64,000 bases of DNA from Lewinellaceae bacterium (GTDB lineage Bacteria; Bacteroidota; Bacteroidia; Chitinophagales; Saprospiraceae). The notes beneath the pieces were generated by a model, which saw only the letters and a list, made by a program, of their open reading frames with translations, searched no databases and was not told the origin of the DNA. Both the position numbers and the translations under genes were made by a program. Shown here one piece after another: positions 36,200 through 44,600 of this stretch (positions within the stretch are counted from its first letter, which is position 1; every line of letters begins with the position of its first letter). Location: the NCBI GenBank assembly GCA_016708875.1, contig JADJFA010000043.1:47903-111902 (forward strand), read 5' to 3'.

Positions 36200-37098
36200 T
36201 AGTGTAGGTTTTAGTTTTTGAAAACTGGGTTGTGCCATTAAGTAAGTGTAGATAGCCTGCAACTGATCGTCGTCATATTTGCCGAGTTCTTTCCAGGGCA
36301 TGAATTTGTTGTTAATTTCTTTACCCAACGGGGTGATACCTGTCCGCATTGTTTTTACAAAACCATCTTTGCCCCAACTGGGCAAGCTGCCTCCTGGAGA
36401 AGATTTGGCCCCATCGGTGCTTCTGGATTGGGGTCTTTTCCGCCATTGAGCTGAGCACCGTGACAGGTTCGGCAACCACTGATTTTTACCAGATAATCGC
36501 CGTATTGAACGTTCGCTTCCCGCGTCGGGGCATAGTGCGCTGGTTTGGCATGATCAATGGTTTCTGCATTCAACGCATCCCCAAAAGCACCCACTTGAAA
36601 AAGCACATCGCAGAGGAAAGTGGTCTTGGGCGGACCCCAGGATTGCTCCACTGCTGGCAGAGTCTTTAGATACGATATGATTTGGCCAATGTGCTCATCG
36701 CTCATGTACTGAAAATCTTTGGAAGGCATGATGAGCAGTGGCCTATTGTCTCTGGCCACCCCGTGACGAATCGCCCGGTCCCAATCCAGATCAGTATATG
36801 GTTTGCCTGCGCCCCCCGGAGTCAGGTTTGGAGCATTGATAGTGCCTAGGTCGGGGCTATTGAAAAACTCAGTACCCGCCAAGTTTTCTCCGTGGCAACC
36901 AGAACACAGCACAGCAGCCCATTCTTGGCCAGCTTCGATGGAGGCCGAATCTGTAGGAATCGAAATAGATTTAGGGAGAACCTCGTATTTCTTGGCGAGC
37001 CGATTTTGAGCGGTGTTTCTGAGAAAAAAGGCTGTGCCGATGGTCAATAGAAGGAGTAGGCCGAGGATTGCCCCCGTCCATTTGAGTATCTTTTTCAT
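36200..37098 (-). CDS. Membrane-anchored diheme cytochrome c, frameshifted
   Basis: An N-terminal anchor (MKKILKWTGAILGLLLLLTI) precedes two cytochrome c domains with CSGCH and CRTCH haem sites. The first frame stops at 36355; an alternative frame starting near 36420 continues GGSLPSWGKDGFVKTMRTGI, FMPWKELGKYDDDQLQAIYTYL, the normal end of the second domain with a Met axial ligand. One T missing at AATCTTCTCC explains the break. It probably passes electrons in the periplasm. Transcribed from the promoter with the two-site operator at 37142-37212, as the first gene of the operon with the cupin and DUF1772-like protein. Confidence 0.82.
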
Positions 37099-37141
37099 AA
37101 TATTAGTGTTAAAGTGTGATTGTTTCGTTCGTTAGATGGTG

Positions 37142-37212
37142 CAAAGGTGGGGCTGTTGCTGGGCAACAGTTATCTGCAGGTTTGCGTAAATGGGCTACGC
37201 AGATTTGCGTAA
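37142..37212 (-). promoter_or_regulatory. Shared operator-promoter, copy A
   Basis: CAAAGGTG (37142-37149; CACCTTTG on the minus strand, a -7-like box), 25 nt, then TGCAGGTTTGCGTAA (37175-37189), 8 nt (ATGGGCTA), then CGCAGATTTGCGTAA (37198-37212). Drives the cytochrome c operon. No -33 TTTG, so an activator bound to the direct repeats is likely. Confidence 0.75.
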
Positions 37213-37222
37213 TAATTTATCG

Positions 37223-37756
37223 TTATTGACCTGATTTTCTGTAATCTTGCCAGATCATCATACTCCATGCAAGCCCCAAAATTTGGATGCCTGAATAGGC
37301 GAGCGCATTGGAAAGATTGTCAAAACGATACGTCCCCTGCAGCACATTTTGGTACATGAAGAAGAAGGGCACAACCACTAGAAGCGTTGCGAATCGAAGC
37401 CATTTAGGGAAAAATGGCCCCAGGCTTATGAGCAACATGGCCGGCACCAAGGGCAGGATAATCGTGCCCATTTTTTCCTCGTTGATTGCATTGATCGAGC
37501 TGGAGGCAAACGAAACCCCGTAGGAAATTCCTAGTAATGAAAATCCACCTGCTACAATATTACTCCCCCTTGAGCCAACATAACGACTGGCCAATACGCT
37601 CGCCATTATGGCCAACGAATCGCCGCACTGCCACAGGGTCATTTGCCAAAAACTTTCCTGCGGAAAAAAAGAACCTCCAAGCCCAAAGGCAAAGTTGAGC
37701 ACATAGCCGATGGTCATGGCTTTCAACATTAAGTTGACATCGCTTTTTTGGCTCAT
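37223..37756 (-). CDS. Hypothetical multi-TM protein
   Basis: 177 residues with about five TM helices (MLKAMTIGYVLNFAFGLGGSF, SLAIMASVLASRYVG, IILPLVPAMLLISLGPFF, LRFATLLVVVPFFFM, IQILGLAWSMMIW). Its start overlaps the stop of the preceding gene by 4 nt (ATGA), so the pair is translationally coupled. No family recognised. Confidence 0.65.
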   Translation of the reverse strand: MSQKSDVNLMLKAMTIGYVLNFAFGLGGSFFPQESFWQMTLWQCGDSLAIMASVLASRYVGSRGSNIVAGGFSLLGISYGVSFASSSINAINEEKMGTIILPLVPAMLLISLGPFFPKWLRFATLLVVVPFFFMYQNVLQGTYRFDNLSNALAYSGIQILGLAWSMMIWQDYRKSGQ

Positions 37757-38463
37757 GATGCTATTGTTTTAGATTGGAACTGTTTATCGTTCCTAATGGC
37801 CCAGCCAAGTATAAGGGCCCAAAGAGGAGCTAACACCAGGTACAGGTTCAGCCCTGTTTCTGCAATCGCCCGGATCTGAAGTACTCCGCCCAAAAAATCC
37901 AATAGCGAGCAAACACCTACTACGAGGGTTAGCCAGCCCAAAAACCGATGTTCGAGTCTAATAAAAATCCCAATCCCGACAAACCAGACTCCAGCAACGA
38001 ACGAGTCCAGCAGATTCCACAAACCACCATATACAACCTGTGTAAAGGATTCGAACAGCCAACGGATAATGGCTTGTTGCTCAGGCGCAGCTCCTGGATA
38101 GGCTTCCAGATACCAAGGCCAAAGCACCGCCAATATGGATGCCCCAGTTGCGCCAAGCAAGATGTATGATGTACCACAGAATGTCAGTACCTGGCGCCAC
38201 ATGGTTTTGCTATCCAGCCATCCGTGTACGAAATACAGTGCTGGCAATAACAAAAGGTAATAACCGAAAACGTCCGCTATCATACTCCAACGAAGCAAGC
38301 CAACTTGTACACCCTCCATGGAAAAAATCAAAGAAGGGTCGGAGAAAAAGTCAAAATTGAAGTTGACTCCTGCCGCTACCAGAAAATAACTAATAAAGGC
38401 TACGATGCCCGACAGTATGGTTATCTGACCAACGGTATGTTTAAATGAGCTGAAATTTGACAT
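37753..38463 (-). CDS. DUF4386-like multi-TM protein
   Basis: 236 residues from ATG 38463 with six to seven TM helices (GQITILSGIVAFISYFLVAAG, IADVFGYYLLLLPALYFVHGW, FCGTSYILLGATGASILAVLW, WLTLVVGVCSLLDFLGGVLQI, LVLAPLWALILGWAI). The arrangement resembles DUF4386 proteins, though the match is by appearance only. It lies between a cupin gene and the coupled TM gene, all on the minus strand. Confidence 0.65.
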   Translation of the reverse strand: MSNFSSFKHTVGQITILSGIVAFISYFLVAAGVNFNFDFFSDPSLIFSMEGVQVGLLRWSMIADVFGYYLLLLPALYFVHGWLDSKTMWRQVLTFCGTSYILLGATGASILAVLWPWYLEAYPGAAPEQQAIIRWLFESFTQVVYGGLWNLLDSFVAGVWFVGIGIFIRLEHRFLGWLTLVVGVCSLLDFLGGVLQIRAIAETGLNLYLVLAPLWALILGWAIRNDKQFQSKTIAS

Positions 38464-38494
38464 GGCTAATTTTTGCTTTGGTGAAAAAGACGGG

Positions 38495-39088
38495 TCAATT
38501 GACCGTAATAACCTGACCCTGACGAACAGTCCCACGCGCCTGCGACAAGGATTCTGGCAGCGACACTTTTTTAGCGGCACCCGTCATTTTTGCAATACCT
38601 GCCCCAATTCCAAAGATTACATCCTGAAGCCAATAGGGCATCCCGGCAAAGCGATATTCATGGCGCAATTTGTAGAACATATACAAAGCGGGCAGTATGG
38701 ACATCTTATCCCAATCGCCGCCATTTTTCATGGCATCCTCGCCCATGGTTTGCAGCATCCATTCGGTATTGAGCGCTGGCTCGTACCAGAATTTGGCCAC
38801 CAATGGCTCGGTCGCGCTGCCGTTGATAAAGGTGTGCGACTCCCCGGGTTGAACCAAGATTGTTTCCCCCGCTTGGGCAACAACTTCCTTACCATTAACA
38901 ATGGCTATCATCCGGCCGCTGATGACTTCGAAGCCTTCTGTTTGAAGGGTATGTTTATGTGCGCCAGGCCCTTTTTTGCCAGCGCCAATGGTCATAATGC
39001 CTTCGCTGCGTTGGCCGTTGCTGCGTTCACGGGCATCGTTGAATTCGAGTTTTTCTCCTATTTTGTGGAGATCAATGGCTTGTTTCAT
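38495..39088 (-). CDS. Cupin-domain protein
   Basis: 197 residues from ATG 39088, preceded by AAGGAGG-like purine stretch. The cupin core reads GAGKKGPGAHKHTLQTEGFEV, NGKEVVAQAGETILVQPGES and HTFINGS, giving His, His, Glu and His metal ligands. The C-terminal region (TEWMLQTMGEDAMKNGG, MFYKLRHEYRFAGMPYWLQD) resembles that of the cupin at 35663, suggesting paralogs. First gene of an operon with the two TM proteins. Confidence 0.8.
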   Translation of the reverse strand: MKQAIDLHKIGEKLEFNDARERSNGQRSEGIMTIGAGKKGPGAHKHTLQTEGFEVISGRMIAIVNGKEVVAQAGETILVQPGESHTFINGSATEPLVAKFWYEPALNTEWMLQTMGEDAMKNGGDWDKMSILPALYMFYKLRHEYRFAGMPYWLQDVIFGIGAGIAKMTGAAKKVSLPESLSQARGTVRQGQVITVN

Positions 39089-39114
39089 AAGGAGGAAAAT
39101 TTTAAATGTTGTGT

Positions 39115-39151
39115 AATTGACGGGGTGGCTCGAAGTCACCCCGTCAATTAA
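39115..39151 (-). terminator. Terminator of the ScyD-like gene
   Basis: AATTGACGGGGTG/CACCCCGTCAATT stem with a short loop lies 10 nt after the minus-strand gene ending at 39160 and separates it from the cupin gene. Confidence 0.75.
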
Positions 39152-39159
39152 GCAGGGTG

Positions 39160-40440
39160 CTATTTCAGGATCAATTTTTGCGTTTTCAGACCCGTTTTCG
39201 TCTGAATATCTACCCAGTAAATACCTGCAGGTTGATTTTGGCAATGCCATAAGGCATTATGATCGCCAGCCTCCAGGGCGCCCATATTTTGGGAAAAAAT
39301 GGTCTTGCCTATTGCATCCAGCACTCGGATTTGCACGGACGATGCAGATTTTAAAGAAAAATCAAGGCGCACAAAATCCATTGCAGGATTAGGCGAAAGG
39401 CGTAAATCGGTCAAGTCGCTCGATTGCTCATAGGCAGCTGAAACCGCGCCATCAAATCGCAATACGCGGCCCAAACCGAGTTCCGCAGCATAGAGATTCC
39501 CTTGCCCGTCCAATGCCATACCCGGCGAGAGATCAAAATTTTCGGCAATTACCTCACGCGAACCGTCTGCATGCAGGCGCCACACTTTGGAAGAATTGGG
39601 CGCGAAATTGAAAATGCTGAGATCAAAAGTGCCGATCTGCAAGGCGTACAAATCACCTGTATTGGGATCCAGCATCAAATCGGTCAACATGGTAAAACCT
39701 GTGGCGTGGGTACTGACTACACCGCTTGCACTAACTTCAAAAATGGAAGCAGTACCTTCCAGGAATGGGAAACCCGTGAGGTTGCACACATAAAACCCGC
39801 CGCCTGGTTTTGCGATGATACGTGTTGGAACCGCATCGTAATAGGGCGGCCCAACAGGGATTTGGTTTGCAATTGGATCAAACTTACAGAATACAGATCG
39901 TTGCCCCGAAGCACTCACCTTTACGATACCGTTGAATCCGGCATCTGCTATGTACCAGTTGCCATTGGCGTCCACGACTCCGGTGTAAGGATTGGAATCT
40001 GGCATATCAGGTGGCTGGTTTTGATAGACAAAATCGGCAATGATTATCGAGCCAACGGTGTCATTTACAGTAAGCGGTGGGGATTGACCAGGTGTAAAGC
40101 CAGTCAGGTCAAAGACCAAAACACCCCCGTTAATAGGCGAAAAGACTCCCAATTTGTTGTTTGGCAAGGCTATTGTATGCCAAGGGCCGACGCTTTCCTG
40201 ACTGGTGGTGTCAAAAAAAGCAGGTAAACCGACAATTACCGGGAGCAAAGTGCCATCTGCCAGGAGGATCGAAACAGCTCCGTCGTCGAACCCGTAGCCT
40301 GATTCCACGACCCAAAGGCGGCCTAGGGCATCTATTTGCAAACCATTGGGGAGGCGAAGGCTGTCGGCAATGACAGTGTATGTTTGGGCGGAAGCCAGGC
40401 TTCCAAAAAGAATGAAAAGTAGAAAAAAGAAGGTTCTCAT
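39160..40440 (-). CDS. ScyD/ScyE-like beta-propeller protein with T9SS sorting domain
   Basis: 426 residues from ATG 40440. Signal peptide (MRTFFFLLFILFGSLASAQ), then a propeller of NHL-like blades (LRLPNGLQIDALGRLWVVES, YTGVVDANGNWYIADAGFNG, TDLMLDPNTGDLYALQIG, LSPGMALDGQGNLYAAELG) as in the ScyD/ScyE secreted family. The C-terminus (LRLSPNPAMDFVRLDFSL to KTQKLILK) is a T9SS type A sorting domain. Surface or extracellular location is expected. Ligand is unknown. Confidence 0.87.
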   Translation of the reverse strand: MRTFFFLLFILFGSLASAQTYTVIADSLRLPNGLQIDALGRLWVVESGYGFDDGAVSILLADGTLLPVIVGLPAFFDTTSQESVGPWHTIALPNNKLGVFSPINGGVLVFDLTGFTPGQSPPLTVNDTVGSIIIADFVYQNQPPDMPDSNPYTGVVDANGNWYIADAGFNGIVKVSASGQRSVFCKFDPIANQIPVGPPYYDAVPTRIIAKPGGGFYVCNLTGFPFLEGTASIFEVSASGVVSTHATGFTMLTDLMLDPNTGDLYALQIGTFDLSIFNFAPNSSKVWRLHADGSREVIAENFDLSPGMALDGQGNLYAAELGLGRVLRFDGAVSAAYEQSSDLTDLRLSPNPAMDFVRLDFSLKSASSVQIRVLDAIGKTIFSQNMGALEAGDHNALWHCQNQPAGIYWVDIQTKTGLKTQKLILK

Positions 40441-40480
40441 GTAAAAGTTGGTTTTATAAGAAATGAATAATAGGCCTGAG

Positions 40481-40512
40481 AACCTCGTAGGTTTTAGAAA
40501 CCTACGAGGTTT
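40481..40512. repeat. AACCTCGTAGG palindrome, copy 2
   Basis: AACCTCGTAGGTTTTAG with inverted AAACCTACGAGGTTT, between the ScyD-like gene and the SnoaL-like gene. Confidence 0.85.
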
Positions 40513-40534
40513 GGGCGAGGTCATTTATGAAGGC

Positions 40535-41035
40535 TTACTTGCCTGCTTCTGGCATCGCCGCTACAGGGGTGAGCGTAATAAGATCAGCCAGCCATTTGCC
40601 GTTGGATTTTTTGAGCACGACGGCAGTAGTTGTTTTTTCTACTTTCATTTGGCTGCCAAAACTGAGGGTGTTTTCCTCTGTGTAGGTCGCCAGGATCACA
40701 TCAGGTGTCAGATAGCGGTTTTGCCAGCCAAGGTTTTTGGTTTCAAACTTATCCGGCTTAGGCTGGCTTTTCAGGAATTCCATGTACCCTTTCATGTTTG
40801 CGACCACATTGGCACGGCCTCGGGTAATGTTCCCATCTGGAGTAATTTGTTCTGCGTTCTCAGTAAGCAGGGCTTCCATACCCGTAACATCCATTTTTTC
40901 AAAGGCCGACATAAAACCATTGTAGCATGCTTCGATGCCTTTTTGATCGGCGGCAGAGATGGTTTGGGCTTGAAGTGTTTGGGAAAGCAGCGCGAAAGCG
41001 CAGAAAGCAAAGAGGTTGAACAGAAAGTTTTTCAT
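40535..41035 (-). CDS. Secreted SnoaL/DUF4440-like protein
   Basis: 166 residues: signal peptide (MKNFLFNLFAFCAFALLSQTLQAQ), then an NTF2-like fold (GIEACYNGFMSAFEKMDVTGM, ALLTENAEQITPDGNITRGR, TYTEENTLSF, TTAVVLKKSNGKWLADLITL). It is paralogous in design to the secreted protein at 44038. It may be co-transcribed with the small membrane protein at 41156 from the operator-promoter copy B. Substrate unknown. Confidence 0.82.
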   Translation of the reverse strand: MKNFLFNLFAFCAFALLSQTLQAQTISAADQKGIEACYNGFMSAFEKMDVTGMEALLTENAEQITPDGNITRGRANVVANMKGYMEFLKSQPKPDKFETKNLGWQNRYLTPDVILATYTEENTLSFGSQMKVEKTTTAVVLKKSNGKWLADLITLTPVAAMPEAGK

Positions 41036-41155
41036 AGTGTGAAAAATTTTAGAGTGAAAAGGATGGTGTAGTAATCCGGGTCTTAACCCGATTCGTTTTG
41101 GTTGATTGGGGAATGGTTATGGTGGAATTTTTTAGCCGTCAATATTGGGCATCAA

Positions 41156-41350
41156 TCAGTTTGGAAACACTGTGCGGCGCGGCTGCATCATTGAAAGGCT
41201 TTCGCCGAAGTTGTGCCACTGGGTTTTAAACACTGAATAAAGGTCAGTTAATGCATCAAGACTGGTCATGGCTACTGTGCCAAAAAGGCTGAGCAATAGA
41301 ATCACGCCAAGTAGGCTGTTGGAGGCTTTGAAAATGCTGGGCTTTTTCAT
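41156..41350 (-). CDS. Small single-TM protein, 64 residues
   Basis: ATG 41350 gives MKKPSIFKASNSLLGVILLL, a TM helix to about residue 30, then a short polar tail ending RRTVFPN. It is the first gene behind operator-promoter copy B, with the SnoaL-like gene downstream. Similar position in the other two operon copies supports a real gene. No family recognised. Confidence 0.5.
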   Translation of the reverse strand: MKKPSIFKASNSLLGVILLLSLFGTVAMTSLDALTDLYSVFKTQWHNFGESLSMMQPRRTVFPN

Positions 41351-41398
41351 CTGTGAGATTGTTTTTGAAAGTGATTTTGTTTGTTCCGTTTGATGATA

Positions 41399-41469
41399 CA
41401 AAGGTGGGGGGAACAGTAGGGGGTGGCTATGCGCAGGTTTGCGTAAATGGGCTACGCAGATATGCGTAA
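41399..41469 (-). promoter_or_regulatory. Shared operator-promoter, copy B
   Basis: CAAAGGTG (41399-41406), 25 nt, CGCAGGTTTGCGTAA (41432-41446), ATGGGCTA, CGCAGATATGCGTAA (41455-41469). Geometry is identical to copies A and C. The distal part overlaps the 3' coding end of the decarboxylase gene. Confidence 0.75.
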
Positions 41470-42629
41470 TTTGAAGGAACCTTGGAGGGTAGTTTTCTTT
41501 CTTGCAGGGAAAGGAGATCAAAATCTACGTTTACGATTTTCGTTTGCTCCAGTTGATTAAAATCCGTCCGGCTTGCCCAGCCATAAGCCCCTACCTGTTT
41601 GGTTAGGAATAAATCGCCAATCTCCATTTCGGGCAAAAGCATGTTTTCTTTCAATACATCAATACTGTCGCAAGTAGGCCCGGCAAGTACGCTCATGAAC
41701 AGTTCGCCTCTGTTTTGCTTGCTAAGCGGCTCGTGAACATACTCGGCATGGTCGTAGATTTTTCCGGAAAAGGTGTTGTAAACGCCATCGTTGAGGTAGT
41801 ACCAAAACCGTTTGTTTTTCACCGTTTTACCAATCACTTGCGAGATGGCAGCCATGCTGTCGGCGGCTAGGCAGCGACCGGGTTCGGACCATAGCTCAGT
41901 GCCAGGGAATAGTTCGTCCAGACATTCCCGAATGGGTTGGCAGAAATCAGTGATTGTAGGAATAGACGCATCGAGCCTGGCGGGGAACCCGCCACCGATG
42001 TTCAGTACCGGGAGTTTTAATTCGTATTGTTCCTCGCACCAGTTATAGATTATTCGGGTCGCCTGGATTGCCCGGATATGTGATTGAGGGTCAGTCATCT
42101 GACTTCCTACATGAAAACTAATACCCTGTAAGTGGATACCATTGGTAAGGCTGAGTCGGATCAGGTTTTTGATCTCGTCCATTGTTGCACCGAATTTGGC
42201 CGACAGGTCACAGCGGGCTTCCGGGTTTGGGAATGCAACGCGCAGTAACAACTTGACTCGGTTTTTATACGGCAACAGTTTTTCAATTTCGTAGCGGTTG
42301 TCGGCCACCAGGACATTGACTCCCATTTCAAGTGCCGATTCGATGTCACGTTTGGTTTTGATGGGGTGGGTATAGATGCAACGCGCCAACATTTCTGGTG
42401 CCGTTGCTTTTACCAGATTCATTTCTCCGATACTTGCTACGTCCAGATGTCCGTCGCACCGTTGGATCACTCGGATGCACTCCTCATAAGGCAAGGCTTT
42501 GAGCGCGTAATGGTGTTTGACCTGAGGAAGTGCGCTTTGCAATTCCTGATAACGAAGACGGAAGGTTTCTGAAGAAAATAGGAGTAGTGGCGAGCCGTGT
42601 GTCACGGCCAGTGCTTGTAAGTCCAACAT
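41427..42629 (-). CDS. Ornithine-decarboxylase-like PLP enzyme (alanine-racemase fold)
   Basis: 400 residues of the fold-III decarboxylase family: PLP lysine Lys44 in YALKALP, FHVGSQ, LNIGGGFPA, the phosphate site EPGR, GPTCDSIDVL with the ODC-type Cys-Asp pair, and QVGAYGWA. Length and motifs favour ornithine (or a related basic amino acid) over diaminopimelate, so it probably makes putrescine. The last about 14 codons (NYAYLRSPFTQTCA) are encoded by operator copy B, so the original stop may have been lost or the operator arose inside the gene end. No polyamine genes lie beside it. Confidence 0.88.
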   Translation of the reverse strand: MLDLQALAVTHGSPLLLFSSETFRLRYQELQSALPQVKHHYALKALPYEECIRVIQRCDGHLDVASIGEMNLVKATAPEMLARCIYTHPIKTKRDIESALEMGVNVLVADNRYEIEKLLPYKNRVKLLLRVAFPNPEARCDLSAKFGATMDEIKNLIRLSLTNGIHLQGISFHVGSQMTDPQSHIRAIQATRIIYNWCEEQYELKLPVLNIGGGFPARLDASIPTITDFCQPIRECLDELFPGTELWSEPGRCLAADSMAAISQVIGKTVKNKRFWYYLNDGVYNTFSGKIYDHAEYVHEPLSKQNRGELFMSVLAGPTCDSIDVLKENMLLPEMEIGDLFLTKQVGAYGWASRTDFNQLEQTKIVNVDFDLLSLQERKLPSKVPSNYAYLRSPFTQTCA

Positions 42630-42649
42630 GATTTTTTTGTAAAAATTTG

Positions 42650-43345
42650 GTTTTTGTCGTTCAAAGGGTGTGTTCGGGGTTGGTGGGCTGGGTTTGCTGA
42701 GCTTTTGTGCTCGTTCCGGTGCCTCGGTTTCTGGCCTTTGCGTTTCGCCGTTGGCGCCCTGTGGTGTTTCGGCGCCGCCTTGTTGGTTAGTGGTCGATGG
42801 TGGGCGGGTTGTGTGGGCGTCCCTGGGCGGGGTCTCCTTTTCTCCCTCGGGGCCCCGTAGGGGGCTGGCTGTGCGCGGCTGGGAACAACTGAAGGGGGCG
42901 CGGGTCGCCGCCGGCGGGAGCCCCGCCTACCTCAAGCCCAGCCCGCTCTCCCCGCGCGGCGCGCCACCGAGCCAATTGCCCCTCGGGCGCCTCCACTCTT
43001 TAACCCTGGTGTAATCCGTAAACCAAGTCAGCCGTTCCTGTATCTCCTCTTTCCAAATCATCAAAAATCAAACTCCCCGGCGCGCGCCCGGCCCCGCACC
43101 TTGCCGCTGTGGGGGGGCTCCCTCTGATCACTCCGCAATCCTCCTCCCCGGCCACACCCTTGCGCGGGGTCCCGCGCTGGGCCGTGCCGTCGGGCGCTCC
43201 AAACAACGCCCCCCCTCGACTCCGCGCCCTGCCTGCGCGGAGCCCGCCCGCGCGCGGGCGCTCACAAGGGCACCAAACTCGGCCCCGGGCCCGCGCTGCT
43301 TCTCCCGCGCGCTCCGGCCTGTTTCTTGATGTCAAATTGCTTTTC
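42650..43345. other. GC-rich island without a recognisable gene
   Basis: About 700 bp with far higher GC than its surroundings. The left half is G-rich on the plus strand and the right half C-rich, with many CGCGCG and GGCGGG runs. Translations in all frames are low-complexity Ala/Arg/Gly/Pro and match nothing. A short AT-normal patch (about 43005-43075) interrupts it. It sits between the decarboxylase gene's start and a damaged AACCTCGTAGG palindrome. Candidates are a structured RNA, a foreign insertion or decayed repeats. I see no proof for any of them. Confidence 0.4.
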
Positions 43346-43386
43346 CTTTAACTTGTTTTTGTCGCACAGTTCCGCGACACTCTTCC

Positions 43387-43547
43387 AAACCTCGTAGGTT
43401 TTTGAAAACCTAAGTGCCTAAGCGCAAATAGTTTTTATTAAACACATAGGCACAATAGGACACATAGCCGCGATTTTCAAAACTATGTGTCCTATTGTGC
43501 CTATGTGTTTAATAAAAACTATTCGTGTTCATTTACTTACGAGGTTT
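43387..43547. repeat. Hairpin element inserted in an AACCTCGTAGG palindrome
   Basis: The outer palindrome is split: AACCTCGTAGGTTTTTGAAA at left and TACGAGGTTT at right. Between them (about 43411-43539) is a hairpin with perfect 41-bp arms (43427-43467, 43483-43523) made of CACATAGGCACAATAGGA words, with imperfect TAAGT/ACTTA ends. Confidence 0.88.
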
Positions 43548-43557
43548 AAGACTTCAA

Positions 43558-43995
43558 TTACTTCGGAGCTGACATCAAATATATCCCTGCTATGGCCAGT
43601 CCGGCGCCTATCAATTGTTTCCAATGCAGCGTTTCGCTGAAAAACATTACGCCCACCAACAAACACAACACAATAACCCCGGCATACACCACTGGCACCG
43701 CAATAGATAATTGCCCATCGCTCGCAAAAGCATTCATAAACGTGATTGTGGCGATGCCCAAAGAAGCCCCGGCAACCAGGAGAAAAAAAGTAGTGGCAGA
43801 CCATAAGGGCGTACCGAGGCTGATTTTTCCGGCGCTGGTTTGTGTGAGGAGGTAGATAAACAGTACAATCGCAGCGCTTCCGTTGATAAGGACACTCGCG
43901 AGGGTGCTGTTGACCGAGCCTGCCAGATGTTTCAGGGTAATGTCGTGAATGCTGTATAGTACAACAGTGATGAGACTAAATTGGAGCCAGTTCAT
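43558..43995 (-). CDS. EamA/DMT-type small membrane transporter
   Basis: 145 residues with about five TM helices: FSLITVVLYSIHDITLKHL, ASVLINGSAAIVLFIYLL, SATTFFLLVAGASLGIATI, IAVPVVYAGVIVLCLLVGVMF and HWKQLIGAGLAIAGIYLMS. The last block is the EamA-family signature. Half-size, so it would work as a dimer, as for small multidrug or metabolite exporters. It lies downstream of the secreted SnoaL-like gene and may belong to the operon driven by operator copy C. Confidence 0.82.
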   Translation of the reverse strand: MNWLQFSLITVVLYSIHDITLKHLAGSVNSTLASVLINGSAAIVLFIYLLTQTSAGKISLGTPLWSATTFFLLVAGASLGIATITFMNAFASDGQLSIAVPVVYAGVIVLCLLVGVMFFSETLHWKQLIGAGLAIAGIYLMSAPK

Positions 43996-44037
43996 AAGTC
44001 AGGGAAGGATGATGTTCGTGAATGTATCCAACAAAGA

Positions 44038-44545
44038 TCAGTTCTTCCCGGCAGCATCGAGTGCCGGCATTCCCAGCATAGGCGTTAATGAGTCAAATTC
44101 TATTTTCCACGCGCCATTGATTTTGCGCAGCACGGCCATGTCTTTGGTTTTCCCGCCCACTTGCTGACCTCCAATTTTGATGTCGGCTTCCGAATCCCAG
44201 ACGGCAAGTGCTACGTCGTTGGTGAGCATACGTACCAACACATTGCTGTAACTGAACTTGGGGTTTCATCGGCCATTTTCATGAATTCATTGAAGCCTTC
44301 AAGCATGGCCTTTTGCCAAAAGTGATGGCCCCGGCCGGATTGATTTCAGCAACATCGTCGGTGTAAATTGCCCAGCCACTTTCGTCGCCCTTGAGGAAGG
44401 CATCGTAGGCTGTGGTAATTGCTGCGTGTACAGCGTTGGCATTGGCGTTGGAGGAGCGGCTGCCTGCCCAGAGAGCGCCTTGTGTCTGGGCGTTCAATTG
44501 TAAGCAAAAAGCAAGGAGTACAAGGGTGCTTAATACATTTTTCAT
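44038..44545 (-). CDS. Secreted DUF4440/SnoaL-like protein, two frameshifts
   Basis: The start MKNVLSTLVLLAFCLQLNAQ is a signal peptide, followed by AAITTAYDAFLKGDESGWAI and DDVAEINPAGAITFGK. Two single-base gaps, at about 44308 (A4 run) and about 44257 (C4 run), break the frame. Reading across them gives GKKAMLEGFNEFMKMADE, FSYSNVLVRMLTNDVALAVW and DMAVLRKINGAWKIEFDSL, a complete NTF2-like fold of about 169 residues. Paralogous in layout to 40535-41035. First gene behind operator-promoter copy C. Confidence 0.78.
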
Positions 44546-44600
44546 AGTGTAATGAAAGTTTGAAGTGAAAGGAATGATTTGTTTTGTCTTTTTGACAGCA

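Noticed and set aside
42654..43351. Several Ala/Arg/Gly/Pro-rich frames in the GC-rich island
   Set aside because: Any GC-rich DNA gives long open frames; none shows a domain, signal peptide or plausible start.
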